Under the pieces are notes generated by a model. It was not told the origin of the DNA, ran no database searches, and worked only from the letters and a program-made list of their open reading frames with translations. Source: an uncultured Bacteroidales bacterium (GTDB taxonomy: Bacteria; Bacteroidota; Bacteroidia; Bacteroidales; P3). Taken from it: 23,574 nucleotides of DNA. Numbering within the stretch: position 1 is the first letter of the stretch; the number at the start of each line of letters is the position of its first letter. The position numbers and the translations under genes are program-made. This document shows positions 7,911 to 17,202 of the stretch, in pieces. The stretch is taken from positions 1 through 23,574 of the forward strand of contig CAMXAS010000006.1 of NCBI GenBank assembly GCA_947179195.1, read 5' to 3'.

Positions 7911-8525
7911 TTAAAACAAACCGTTAATCTGCGCGTCGATGCTCTCTATGACAAAGCCCAAGTCTTCGGGTTTGTGTTCAAAATCCAAACGGTCAACGTC
8001 CACAATCAGCATCTTGCCCTTGTATTCGCTAATCCACGACTCGTAACGTTCGTTCAGGCTCTTGAGGTAATCCAGCCGGATGCCGCTCTCGTAATCGCGG
8101 CCGCGCAACTGTATCTGACGCACGAGCGTGGGCACGTCGGCCCGCAGATAGACCAACAAATCGGGCGGCTGGATAAAGGAGTTCATGAGTTCGAACAAGG
8201 AGGCGTAGTTCTCGAAATCCCGCGTCGTCATGAGGCCCATGGCGTGCAGGTTCGGGGCAAAGATATAGGCGTCCTCGTAAATCGTCCGGTCCTGCACGAC
8301 ATTCTTGCCGCTCTGCCGCAAATCGACGATTTGCCGGAAGCGCGTGTTGAGAAAATAGACCTGCAGGTTGAACGACCAACGCCGCATATCCTCGTAGAAA
8401 CTGTTCAGATACGGATTGTCGTCCGTTTCCTCGTACAAGGGTTTCCATTTGTAATGCTTGGCCAACAGCCCCGTCAGGGTTGTCTTCCCGCTACCGATAT
8501 TCCCGGCTATGGCAAGGTGCATCAT
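7911..8525 (-). CDS. Deoxynucleoside kinase
   Basis: Belongs to the dNK/dGK family (PF01712), which phosphorylates deoxynucleosides at the 5' position with ATP for dNTP salvage. From the ATG at 8525 it is 204 aa, a normal length. The P-loop is GNIGSGKTT (8-16). Downstream are EETDDNPYL and FNLQVYFLNTRFRQ, then VVQDRTIYEDAYIFA, the DR(S/T) substrate and catalytic region, DLLVYLRADVPTLVRQIQLRGRDYE, the arginine-rich lid, and LNERYESW. Whether it prefers deoxyadenosine, deoxyguanosine or deoxycytidine is not clear from sequence. It is the first gene of the six-gene unit. The frame stays open upstream, with a Gly/Arg-rich possible extension from an ATG at 8627, but the conserved family start is at 8525 or the next Met at 8522. 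Confidence 0.9.
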   Translation of the reverse strand: MMHLAIAGNIGSGKTTLTGLLAKHYKWKPLYEETDDNPYLNSFYEDMRRWSFNLQVYFLNTRFRQIVDLRQSGKNVVQDRTIYEDAYIFAPNLHAMGLMTTRDFENYASLFELMNSFIQPPDLLVYLRADVPTLVRQIQLRGRDYESGIRLDYLKSLNERYESWISEYKGKMLIVDVDRLDFEHKPEDLGFVIESIDAQINGLF

Positions 8526-8635
8526 ACCGTCCGTTTTTACCGTTAAACTCCGTTTGAGGCCGCCTCCGCCCCTGCCGCCGCGCTTACTACCGACGGATGG
8601 GACAAGGGCCAATCCGGCATCAAACATACATTTCG

Positions 8636-8666
8636 CAAAGTTAAACAAAATTAGAGACAAAGAAAA
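8636..8666 (-). promoter_or_regulatory. Promoter of the dNK-kdsB-waaA-porin unit
   Basis: The minus strand carries TAACTTTG (8643-8636), a full match to the Bacteroidota -7 box TAnnTTTG. At the right distance (19 nt) lies only TTTT, a weak -33 box; a better TTTG is 14 nt away, too close. The start of transcription would be near 8630, giving a GC-rich leader of about 105 nt before the kinase ATG at 8525. Nothing else in the leader looks like a known riboswitch. Confidence 0.5.
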
Positions 8667-8691
8667 GCGCCGCCCCGATGAAAAACGGCAC

Positions 8692-8724
8692 AAAAAAAGG
8701 CCGCCTCTTTCGAAACGGCCTTTT
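8692..8724 (-). terminator. Rho-independent terminator of the rpoBC superoperon
   Basis: An inverted repeat with 9-bp arms (AAAAGGCCG, 8695-8703, and CGGCCTTTT, 8716-8724) and a loop containing the palindrome TTTCGAAA. Read on the minus strand, it is followed by a run of seven T. It lies 17 nt after the stop of the DUF3467 gene and separates the superoperon from the kinase operon. Confidence 0.85.
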
Positions 8725-8741
8725 CGCTTCCCACTTGCGGA

Positions 8742-9074
8742 TTAAGCCTCCGTGGACGGGATATTGTTGCCTAAGAAGCCAATCGTATTGTCGTTGCCGC
8801 GTTCCGGTTCCTTAATCGTGCCGAAGCGGGCCTCGAACTTGCCCACATTGTCGGACAAAGCCGCCAACAGCCGTTTGGCGTGCAAGGGCGTCATAATGAT
8901 GCGGGAGCGGACGATGGCTTTCGGAACGCCGGGCAGCATCTGCAAAAAGTCCACGATGAACTCCGCCTGCGAGTGCGTAATCATCGCCAGATTGGAATAG
9001 ACCCCTTTGGCCGTTTCCACCGACAATTCCACATCCAACTGCTGGCCTTCCTTGCGGTTTTTCTGTTCTGCCAT
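8742..9074 (-). CDS. DUF3467 family protein
   Basis: A 110-aa protein of family DUF3467 (PF11950), function unknown. No signal peptide or membrane segment is seen; it is mixed charged and probably cytosolic. Recognisable stretches are YSNLAMITHSQAEFIVDF, the core LPGVPKAIVRSRIIMTPLHAKRLLAAL, and a C-terminal KFEARFGTI. It starts 12 bases after the rpoC stop, so it is probably cotranscribed with RNA polymerase and could act with it; that is inference from position only, although its place directly after rpoC is a familiar arrangement in Bacteroidota. The start at 9074 is supported by a strong AGGAGG five bases upstream, which is rare in this phylum. The strong terminator follows it. Confidence 0.9.
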   Translation of the reverse strand: MAEQKNRKEGQQLDVELSVETAKGVYSNLAMITHSQAEFIVDFLQMLPGVPKAIVRSRIIMTPLHAKRLLAALSDNVGKFEARFGTIKEPERGNDNTIGFLGNNIPSTEA

Positions 9075-9079
9075 TTTCC

Positions 9080-9085
9080 CCTCCT
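9080..9085 (-). promoter_or_regulatory. Strong Shine-Dalgarno sequence before DUF3467
   Basis: The minus strand reads AGGAGG, then GGAAA, then the ATG at 9074. It lies in the 12-nt gap between rpoC and the DUF3467 gene and is the only perfect AGGAGG I see before a start in this window; the other genes have A-rich leaders without such a motif. It fixes the start choice. Confidence 0.75.
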
Positions 9086-9086
9086 T

Positions 9087-12000
9087 TTATCTGAACAATT
9101 CCTCGTATTCTTCCTTGGCGTAAACGATGTCGTCCTGATAGGCCTTCAGACCCGTACCGGCCGGAATCAAGTGACCGACCAAAACGTTCTCCTTCAAGCC
9201 TTCGAGATAATCGACCTTGGCATTCACGGCGGCATCGGTCAAAACCTTCGTCGTTTCCTGGAAGGAAGCGGCCGAAAGGAAGCTCTTGACCTGCAACGAA
9301 GCCTTCGTGATACCTTGCAGCACCTGACGGGCCGTAGCCGGTTGCGCTTCGCGCGCGGCCACGAGTTTGAGCCCCTTGCGGCGCAGAATCGAGTTCTCGT
9401 CACGCAACGCGCGGGCCGTCAGAATCTGACCGGGTTTCACGTTTTCGGAATCGCCGGCGTCTTCCACGACTTTCTCGCCGTAAATCTTGTCGTTGGCTTC
9501 GATAAAGTCGATCTTGTTGACGAGTTCGCCTTCGAGGAAGTTGGTGTCGCCCGGGTCGATGACTTCCACCTTGCGCATCATCTGACGCACGATGATTTCG
9601 AAGTGCTTGTCGTTAATTTTTACGCCCTGCAGACGGTAAACTTCCTGTACCTCGTTGACGATGTATTCCTGAACCTTCATCGGGCCCTTGATGGCGAGGA
9701 TGTCGGCCGGCGTGATGTCGCCCTCGGAGAGCGGCGTACCCGCCTTGACATAGTCGTTTTCCTGAGCCAGAATCTGCTTGGAGGTCGGAATCAGATAGGA
9801 TTTCTCCTCGCCCGTGCGCGCCGTGATGATAACCTCGCGGTGGCCGCGTTTGAGTTTCTTGCCGAAGCTGACGATACCGTCGATTTCCGAAACGATGGCC
9901 GGGTCGGACGGGTTACGCGCCTCGAACAATTCGGTTACACGCGGCAAACCGCCCGTGATATCGCCCGACTTGCCGAACGAACGCGGGATTTTGACCAGAA
10001 TTTCACCGGCCTTGATATCGACGTTGTCGTCGATGACCACGTGGGCGCCCACCGGGATGTCGTAAATCTTCAGGATTTCGCCCGACTCCGACAACACGTT
10101 GATGGACGGGTTCTTGGATTTCTGACGGGATTCGATAATCACCTTGTCCTTGTAGCCGGTCTGGTCGTCCGATTCCACGCGGAACGTGACGTTTTCGACC
10201 AAATTCTGGAACGAAATCCGACCGCTGACTTCGGAGATGATGACGGCATTGTACGGATCCCAGTCGGCCAACAGCGTGCCGGCTTTCACGGCATCGCCAT
10301 GCTTGACGTACAGCCAGGCGCCGTAAGGGATATTGGCCACGGTCAGTACGGCCTTGGTGTTGGGGTCAACGACCCGCAGTTCCGCCGAACGGCCGATAAC
10401 GACCTCGCATTTCGTGCCGTCCTCTTTCGTGTAAGGCACGCTGCGCAATTCGTCGATTTCAATGATACCGTCGTATTTGGGTTCAATACGCGCGTTGGTA
10501 CCGATGTTGCCACCGGCCACACCACCGACGTGGAACGTACGCAACGTCAGCTGGGTACCGGGTTCGCCGATGGACTGGGCCGCGATAACGCCGACGGCCT
10601 CGCCCTTCTGCACCATCTTGCGCGTGGCCAGGTTACGGCCATAGCAACGGGCGCAGACACCGTGCTTGGATTCGCACGTCAGCACCGAACGGATTTCCAC
10701 TTCCTCGATGGGCGAATCCTCTATCTTCTGCGCGATTTCTTCGGTGATTTCCTCGCCGGCCGCCACGATGAGTTCGTTGGTCTGCGGATGGTAGATGTCA
10801 TCGACCGCCGTACGACCCAAGATACGTTCGTACAGGGTTTCCACCACCTCGTCGTTCTTCTTCAAGGCCGTGGCGATCAGACCGCGCTGCGTGTGGCAGT
10901 CTTCTTCCGAAATGATGACATCCTGCGCCACGTCCACGAGACGACGCGTCAGATAACCGGCGTCGGCCGTCTTCAAGGCCGTATCGGCCAAACCCTTACG
11001 GGCACCGTGCGTAGAGATGAAGTACTCCAATACCGAAAGGCCTTCCTTGAAGTTCGCCAAAATCGGGTTCTCGATGATTTCGCCGCCGCTGGCGCCGGAT
11101 TTCTGAGGCTTGGCCATCAAACCACGCATACCGCACAGCTGACGGATCTGTTCCTTAGAACCACGCGCGCCGGAATCCAGCATCATGAACACCGGGTTGA
11201 AGCCCTGACGGTCGGCCGACAACTGTTTCATTACCGCCGTCGTCAGTTTGGAGTTCGTATGGGTCCAGATATCGATAATCTGGTTGTAACGTTCGTTGTT
11301 CGTGATGAAACCCATGTTGTAGTTGCCCATCACTTCGTCCACGTCGTTGTTCGCGCTGGCAATCAATTCTTCCTTGATTTCCGGTACGATGACGTCGCCC
11401 AGGTTGAACGAGAGGCTCCCCTTGTAGGCCGTGCGGTAACCGAGGCTCTTGATGTCGTCAAGGAACTGAACCGTCTTGGCGTTGCCGGTCTTCATCAACA
11501 CGTCGGAGATGATGTCGCGCAACGATTTCTTGGTCAGCAGTTCGTTGATGAAGCCGTATTCCTTCGGCACCACGCGGTTGAAGATGATACGGCCCACCGT
11601 GGTGTCAAGCAGATAGGTCGAGCCGTCGGGATTCTCCAAACGCACCTTCACCCAGGCGTGCATATCCACGCGGCCTTCGTTATAGGCGATCAACGCCTCT
11701 TCGGCCGAATAGAACACGGAACCTTCGCCCTGTACCTTCAGGTCGCCTTCCGATTTGAGGCCTTTGGTCAGATAATACAGACCCAATACCATGTCTTGCG
11801 ACGGTACCGTGATAGGCGCACCGTTGGCGGGGTTCAAGATGTTGTGCGAAGCCAGCATCAGCAACTGGGCTTCCAAAATGGCCGCGTTGCCGAGCGGCAC
11901 GTGAACGGCCATCTGGTCACCGTCGAAGTCGGCGTTGAAGGCCGTACATACCAACGGGTGCAGACGCATGGCCTTACCCTCGATGAGTTTGGGCTGGAAC

Positions 12001-13349
12001 GCCTGGATACCCAGACGGTGCAAGGTCGGGGCACGGTTCAACAGAACGGGGTGCCCTTTCATGATGTTTTCAAGGATGTCCCAAATAACCGGGTCTTTGC
12101 GTTCCACAATCTTCTTGGCCGATTTCACGGTCTTGACGATACCGCGCTCCAACAGCTTGCGGATGATGAACGGCTTGTACAATTCGGCCGCCATGTCTTT
12201 CGGCAAACCGCATTCGTTCATCTTCAAATCCGGCCCTACGACGATAACCGAACGGCCCGAATAATCGACACGTTTACCCAACAGGTTCTGACGGAAACGG
12301 CCTTGCTTACCTTTCAAACTGTCGGAGAGGGATTTGAGCAGTCGCGTACCGTCGCTCTTGACCGTGCGCGCCTTGCGGCTGTTGTCGAACAGCGAATCGA
12401 CGGCTTCCTGCAACATACGCTTTTCGTTACGCATGATGACATCGGGCGCCTTGATTTCGATAAGGCGTTTGAGACGGTTGTTGCGGATGATGACGCGGCG
12501 GTATAGGTCGTTGAGGTCGGAGGTGGCGAAACGGCCGCCATCCAACGGCACCAACGGACGCAAATCGGGCGGGATGACCGGAACCACCTTCATGATCATC
12601 CATTCCGGACGGTTCTCGATACGGGTCTGCGATTCGCGAAAGGCTTCCACGACATTCAGACGCTTCAAGGCCTCCTGTTTTCTCTGCTGGGAGGTCTCCT
12701 TGTTCGCGCGGTCGCGCAATTCGTAGGAAAGCGCATCCAAATCGATGCGTTTGAGCAAATCGTACAAGGCTTCACCGCCCATCTTGGCGATGAACTTGTT
12801 GGGGTCGCTGTCGTCGAGCAAGGCGTTGTCGGCCGGCAAGTTGTCCACGATGTCGTAGTATTCCTCATCCGAGAGGAACTGCATGAACTCGATGCCGTCG
12901 GCGGCCTTGATACCGGGTTGGATCACCACATACTTTTCGTAGTAAATGATGGATTCCAACTTCTTGGTCTGCATCCCCAACAGCGCGCCGATTTTGTTCG
13001 GCAGCGAACGGAAGAACCAGATGTGCGCCACCGGCACGACCAACTGGATGTGGCCCATGCGTTCGCGTCTTACCTTCTTCTCGGTCACTTCCACCCCGCA
13101 TCGGTCGCAGACGATGCCTTTATAACGGATACGTTTATATTTACCGCAATGGCATTCCCAGTCTTTAATCGGGCCGAAAATGCGTTCGCAGAACAAGCCG
13201 TCGCGTTCCGGCTTGTAGGTACGGTAGTTGATGGTCTCCGGCTTGGTCACTTCTCCGTGAGAACGCTCCAAAATGGTTTCCGGAGAGGCCAGACTGATGG
13301 TGATTTTATTAAAATCCAGTGCAACAGGACCTTCTTTTTTCAACGCCAT
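9087..13349 (-). CDS. rpoC: RNA polymerase subunit beta-prime
   Basis: The catalytic clamp subunit of RNA polymerase, 1420 aa, normal for Bacteroidota. The N-terminal zinc ribbon has Cys66, Cys68, Cys81 and Cys84 (CHCGKYKRIRYKGIVCDRCG). The active site NADFDGDQMAVH begins at Asn472, with Asp474, Asp476 and Asp478 holding the catalytic magnesium. Also visible are the lid and rudder region (LLGKRVDYSGRSVIVVGPDL), the bridge helix and trigger loop region (MRGLMAKPQ.. IENPILANFKEGLSVLEYFISTHGARKGLADTALKTADAGYLTRRLVDVAQD), and a second zinc site (CESKHGVCARCYGR, near residue 890). It begins with ATG at 13349, 46 bp after rpoB, and is followed after 12 bp by the DUF3467 gene. No truncation or frameshift is seen. 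Confidence 0.99.
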   Translation of the reverse strand: MALKKEGPVALDFNKITISLASPETILERSHGEVTKPETINYRTYKPERDGLFCERIFGPIKDWECHCGKYKRIRYKGIVCDRCGVEVTEKKVRRERMGHIQLVVPVAHIWFFRSLPNKIGALLGMQTKKLESIIYYEKYVVIQPGIKAADGIEFMQFLSDEEYYDIVDNLPADNALLDDSDPNKFIAKMGGEALYDLLKRIDLDALSYELRDRANKETSQQRKQEALKRLNVVEAFRESQTRIENRPEWMIMKVVPVIPPDLRPLVPLDGGRFATSDLNDLYRRVIIRNNRLKRLIEIKAPDVIMRNEKRMLQEAVDSLFDNSRKARTVKSDGTRLLKSLSDSLKGKQGRFRQNLLGKRVDYSGRSVIVVGPDLKMNECGLPKDMAAELYKPFIIRKLLERGIVKTVKSAKKIVERKDPVIWDILENIMKGHPVLLNRAPTLHRLGIQAFQPKLIEGKAMRLHPLVCTAFNADFDGDQMAVHVPLGNAAILEAQLLMLASHNILNPANGAPITVPSQDMVLGLYYLTKGLKSEGDLKVQGEGSVFYSAEEALIAYNEGRVDMHAWVKVRLENPDGSTYLLDTTVGRIIFNRVVPKEYGFINELLTKKSLRDIISDVLMKTGNAKTVQFLDDIKSLGYRTAYKGSLSFNLGDVIVPEIKEELIASANNDVDEVMGNYNMGFITNNERYNQIIDIWTHTNSKLTTAVMKQLSADRQGFNPVFMMLDSGARGSKEQIRQLCGMRGLMAKPQKSGASGGEIIENPILANFKEGLSVLEYFISTHGARKGLADTALKTADAGYLTRRLVDVAQDVIISEEDCHTQRGLIATALKKNDEVVETLYERILGRTAVDDIYHPQTNELIVAAGEEITEEIAQKIEDSPIEEVEIRSVLTCESKHGVCARCYGRNLATRKMVQKGEAVGVIAAQSIGEPGTQLTLRTFHVGGVAGGNIGTNARIEPKYDGIIEIDELRSVPYTKEDGTKCEVVIGRSAELRVVDPNTKAVLTVANIPYGAWLYVKHGDAVKAGTLLADWDPYNAVIISEVSGRISFQNLVENVTFRVESDDQTGYKDKVIIESRQKSKNPSINVLSESGEILKIYDIPVGAHVVIDDNVDIKAGEILVKIPRSFGKSGDITGGLPRVTELFEARNPSDPAIVSEIDGIVSFGKKLKRGHREVIITARTGEEKSYLIPTSKQILAQENDYVKAGTPLSEGDITPADILAIKGPMKVQEYIVNEVQEVYRLQGVKINDKHFEIIVRQMMRKVEVIDPGDTNFLEGELVNKIDFIEANDKIYGEKVVEDAGDSENVKPGQILTARALRDENSILRRKGLKLVAAREAQPATARQVLQGITKASLQVKSFLSAASFQETTKVLTDAAVNAKVDYLEGLKENVLVGHLIPAGTGLKAYQDDIVYAKEEYEELFR

Positions 13350-13395
13350 ATATGTAGTTAGATTGAATGTTAATATTTAGGGTTCCGTCAACGGT

Positions 13396-16300
13396 TTAGC
13401 TGAACGATACTTCCAAGCCCAAACCTCTCAACTCGTTGATGAGTACGTTGAAAGATTCCGGGATAGAAGGCGTCGGCATATTCTCGCCCTTGACAATCGC
13501 TTCGTAAGCCTTGGCACGTCCGTTCACGTCGTCGGACTTGACCGTCAATACCTCTTGCAGGATATTGGCCGCGCCGAACGCTTCCAAAGCCCAGATTTCC
13601 ATCTCACCGAAACGCTGACCACCGAACTGCGCCTTACCGCCCAACGGCTGTTGCGTGATAAGCGAGTACGGCCCGATCGAACGCGCGTGCATCTTGTCGT
13701 CGATCATGTGGTGCAGCTTAATCATGTAGATGTAGCCCACCGTGGCCGGTTGGTCGAAACGCTCGCCGGTACCGCCGTCGTACAGGTACGTACGGCCATA
13801 TTGCGGCAAGCCCGCTTCCTTGATGTACTTGTCGATTTCTTCGGGTTCGGCACCGTCGAAAATCGGGGTCGCGAACTGCAAGCCCAATTCCTTGCCGGCC
13901 CAGCCCAAAACGGTCTCGTAAATCTGCCCGAGGTTCATACGCGAAGGTACGCCCAACGGGTTCAATACGATATCCACCGGTGTACCGTCTTCGAGGAACG
14001 GCATATCCTCCTCGCGGACGATGCGGGCCACGATACCCTTGTTACCGTGACGGCCGGCCATCTTGTCACCGATACGCAGCTTACGCTTCTTGGCGATGAC
14101 GACCTTGGCCATCTGAACCACGCCGACGGGCAACTCGGCGCCCACCGTCTTTTCGAACCGGCTTCTCTGGAAGCGGCCCAGCAGTTCGCGGTACTTAATG
14201 TTGTAGTTATTGAGCAGACGTTTTATCAAGGCATTGACCTCTTCGTCGTTCGTCCACTTGGCCGGGTTGACCGTCTGGTAATCCAGTTCCATCAACGTCT
14301 TGGCCGTGAAGCGGACTTTCTTGGCGATGAGTTCCTCACGCAGGTTGCTATATACACCGGCCGACTTGTTGTCGCCCACAATCTGCAGGAGTTTTTCCAC
14401 CAATTTGGCCTTCAATTCCTGAACCTCCTTGTTGAAGTCGCGTTCCAGCAATTTCAGGTCGTCCTTGTCTTTCTTATCCTTGCCTTTGGTCTTGCCCTTG
14501 ATTTCAAAATGGTCGGTCGCGATAACGGTACCGCTGGCCGAAGGCGGCATCTTCAACGAAGCGTCCTTGACGTCGCCGGCCTTGTCGCCGAAGATGGCGC
14601 GCAGCAGTTTCTCTTCCGGCGTAGGGTCGGACTCGCCCTTGGGCGTAATCTTACCGATAAGGATATCGCCTTCCTTGACTTCGGAACCGATACGGACGAT
14701 ACCGTTTTCTTCCAAATCCTTGGTGGCTTCCTGGCTGACGTTCGGGATGTCGCTCGTCAGTTCCTCCATGCCGCGCTTGGTTTCGCGCACGTCCAACGTA
14801 TATTCTTCCACGTGGATGGACGTAAAGAGGTCTTCCTTGACCACGCGCTCCGAAATCACGATGGCATCCTCGAAGTTGTAACCCTTCCACGGCATGAACG
14901 CCACTTTCAGGTTGCGGCCCAAGGCCAACTCGCCGTTGCGCGTCGCGTAACCCTCGCAAAGCACCTGCCCTTTCTTGACGGTGTCGCCCTTGCGGACAAT
15001 CGGCGTCAGGTTGATGCACGAGCTTTGGTTCGTGCGGCGGAACTTGGTGAGCGTATAGGTCTTGGCGTCGTCGTCGAAATTGGTCAGACGTTCCTCTTCG
15101 CTCATTTCGTAGCGAATCGTAATCGTATTGGCATCGACATAGGTCACGACCCCGTCGCCCTCTGCGTTGATCAACACGCGGGAATCCTGCGCCACGTGCG
15201 GTTCCAGACCCGTTCCCACAATCGGCACTTCAGGCTGCAACAAAGGCACGGCCTGACGCATCATGTTCGAGCCCATCAACGCACGGTTGGCGTCGTCGTG
15301 TTCCAAGAACGGAATCAACGAAGCCGCGATGGAGGCAATCTGGTTGGGCGCCACGTCCATGAGGTTGACTTCCTCCTTGGCTACAATCGGGAAGTCGGCC
15401 AAATGACGGGCCTTGATACGGCTTTCCTTGATTTGGCCGTCGGCCTCGATGGGCGTACAGGCCTGCGCGATAATCGTGTTTTCTTCCTCTTCGGCCGTCA
15501 GGTAAACCGGATCCTCGTTGATGGCCACCTTGCCGTTCTCCACTTTATAGTAGGGCGTTTCGATGAAGCCCAACTTGTTGATGACGGCGAAGACGCAGAG
15601 CGAGGAAATCAGACCGATGTTCGGGCCTTCGGGCGTTTCAATCGTACACAGACGACCGTAGTGCGTGTAGTGAACGTCTCGCACCTCGAAGCCCGCGCGC
15701 TCACGCGACAGACCGCCGGGGCCCAAGGCCGAGATACGGCGCTTGTGCGTGATTTCGGACAGCGGGTTCGTCTGGTCCATGAACTGCGAGAGCTGGTTCG
15801 TTCCGAAGAACGAATTGATGACGGAAGACAGCGTCTTGGCGTTAATCAAATCCATGGGCGTGAACACCTCGTTGTCGCGTACGTTCATTCTTTCGCGAAT
15901 CGTACGGGCCATACGGTTGAGGCCGACGCCGAACTGGGCGTACAACTGCTCGCCCACCGTCCGGATACGACGGTTGCTCAAGTGGTCGATATCGTCCACT
16001 TCGGCGTGCGAGTTGATGAGTTCTATCAGGTGCTTGATGATGCAGATGATGTCTTCCTTCGTCAGGACGCGTACATCCAACGGCGTCGTCAAATCCAACT
16101 TGCGGTTGATACGGTAACGGCCTACTTCGCCCAAATCGTAACGCTTGTCGGAGAAGAACAGCTTTTCGATGATGCCGCGCGCCGTCTCTTCGTCTGGCGG
16201 TTCGGCGCTCCGCAACTGGCGGTAGATGAATTCGACCGCTTCCTTGGCGTTGTTGGCCGCATCCTTTTGCAGCGTGTTGAAGATGATGGAGCAATCCAGA

Positions 16301-17202
16301 TTGCTGTCGTTCTCTTCCTTGTGAATCAACACGGTCTTGATGCCCGCGTCCACAATCATATCGATGTGACGTTCCGACAACTCGGTTTCACGGTCGATGA
16401 TGACCTCGGTACGTTCGATGGAAACGACTTCGCCCGTATCCTCGTCCACGAAATCTTCAACCCAGGACCGGACGACGCGCGCCGCCAAACGTGTACCTAT
16501 ATACTTTTTCAACCCGGCCTTGCTGACTTTGATTTCCTTGGCCAAGTCGAATATTTCCAAAATATCTTTATCCGTTTCGTAGCCTATCGCCCGGAGCAGC
16601 GTCGTAATCGGCAACTTCTTCTTACGGTCGATATAGGCGAACATCACGTTGCTGATGTCGGTGGTGAATTCCATCCAAGAGCCCTTGAACGGAATGATGC
16701 GGGCGGAATACAACTGCTGGCCGTTCGAGTGGTAGCTCGTGCCGAAAAATACGCCCGGCGAACGATGCAACTGGGATACGATAACGCGTTCGGCCCCGTT
16801 GATGATGAACGAGCCGCTCGGCGTCATGTAGGGAATCATCCCCAGATAAACATCTTGTATAACATCCTTGAAATCCTCGTGTTCCGAATCGGTGCAGGAA
16901 AGCTTGAGTTTGGCTTTCAACGGCACGCTATACGTCAACCCCCTGTTCAAGCATTCGTCGATGCTGTAACGGGGCGGATCGATGAAATAATCCAAAAATT
17001 CCAATACGAAATTGTTGCGCGCATCCGTAATGGGAAAATTCTCTGCAAAAACTTTATACAGCCCCTCGTCAACCCGATTTTCAGGATTGGTTTCCAACTG
17101 GAAGAAATCGCGGAACGACTTCAACTGTATATCCAGAAAATCTATATGCTCCGCCGGTTTGGTCGAAGCAAAATTTATCTTTTTTATCGTTTTCGTAGAC
17201 AA
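13396..17202 (-). CDS. rpoB: RNA polymerase subunit beta, TTG start
   Basis: The second catalytic subunit of RNA polymerase, 1268 aa. The rifampicin region reads QLSQFMDQ from Gln470 to THKRRISAL, with Asp476, His486 and Ser491 (E. coli Asp516, His526, Ser531) all wild type, so target-based rifampicin resistance is not expected from these sites. GLSRERAGFEVRDVHYTHYGRLCTIETPEGPNIGLI, KGYNFEDAIVISERVV, GDKMAGRHGNKG and the C-terminal GGQRFGEMEIWALEA are present. The start is TTG at 17202: an in-frame TAA sits four codons upstream and no ATG or GTG lies between. MSTKTIKKINFASTK matches the usual beginning in Bacteroidota. It follows rplL after a 138-bp spacer holding a large hairpin. The rare start may lower initiation relative to the ribosomal genes. 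Confidence 0.98.
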   Translation of the reverse strand: MSTKTIKKINFASTKPAEHIDFLDIQLKSFRDFFQLETNPENRVDEGLYKVFAENFPITDARNNFVLEFLDYFIDPPRYSIDECLNRGLTYSVPLKAKLKLSCTDSEHEDFKDVIQDVYLGMIPYMTPSGSFIINGAERVIVSQLHRSPGVFFGTSYHSNGQQLYSARIIPFKGSWMEFTTDISNVMFAYIDRKKKLPITTLLRAIGYETDKDILEIFDLAKEIKVSKAGLKKYIGTRLAARVVRSWVEDFVDEDTGEVVSIERTEVIIDRETELSERHIDMIVDAGIKTVLIHKEENDSNLDCSIIFNTLQKDAANNAKEAVEFIYRQLRSAEPPDEETARGIIEKLFFSDKRYDLGEVGRYRINRKLDLTTPLDVRVLTKEDIICIIKHLIELINSHAEVDDIDHLSNRRIRTVGEQLYAQFGVGLNRMARTIRERMNVRDNEVFTPMDLINAKTLSSVINSFFGTNQLSQFMDQTNPLSEITHKRRISALGPGGLSRERAGFEVRDVHYTHYGRLCTIETPEGPNIGLISSLCVFAVINKLGFIETPYYKVENGKVAINEDPVYLTAEEEENTIIAQACTPIEADGQIKESRIKARHLADFPIVAKEEVNLMDVAPNQIASIAASLIPFLEHDDANRALMGSNMMRQAVPLLQPEVPIVGTGLEPHVAQDSRVLINAEGDGVVTYVDANTITIRYEMSEEERLTNFDDDAKTYTLTKFRRTNQSSCINLTPIVRKGDTVKKGQVLCEGYATRNGELALGRNLKVAFMPWKGYNFEDAIVISERVVKEDLFTSIHVEEYTLDVRETKRGMEELTSDIPNVSQEATKDLEENGIVRIGSEVKEGDILIGKITPKGESDPTPEEKLLRAIFGDKAGDVKDASLKMPPSASGTVIATDHFEIKGKTKGKDKKDKDDLKLLERDFNKEVQELKAKLVEKLLQIVGDNKSAGVYSNLREELIAKKVRFTAKTLMELDYQTVNPAKWTNDEEVNALIKRLLNNYNIKYRELLGRFQRSRFEKTVGAELPVGVVQMAKVVIAKKRKLRIGDKMAGRHGNKGIVARIVREEDMPFLEDGTPVDIVLNPLGVPSRMNLGQIYETVLGWAGKELGLQFATPIFDGAEPEEIDKYIKEAGLPQYGRTYLYDGGTGERFDQPATVGYIYMIKLHHMIDDKMHARSIGPYSLITQQPLGGKAQFGGQRFGEMEIWALEAFGAANILQEVLTVKSDDVNGRAKAYEAIVKGENMPTPSIPESFNVLINELRGLGLEVSFS

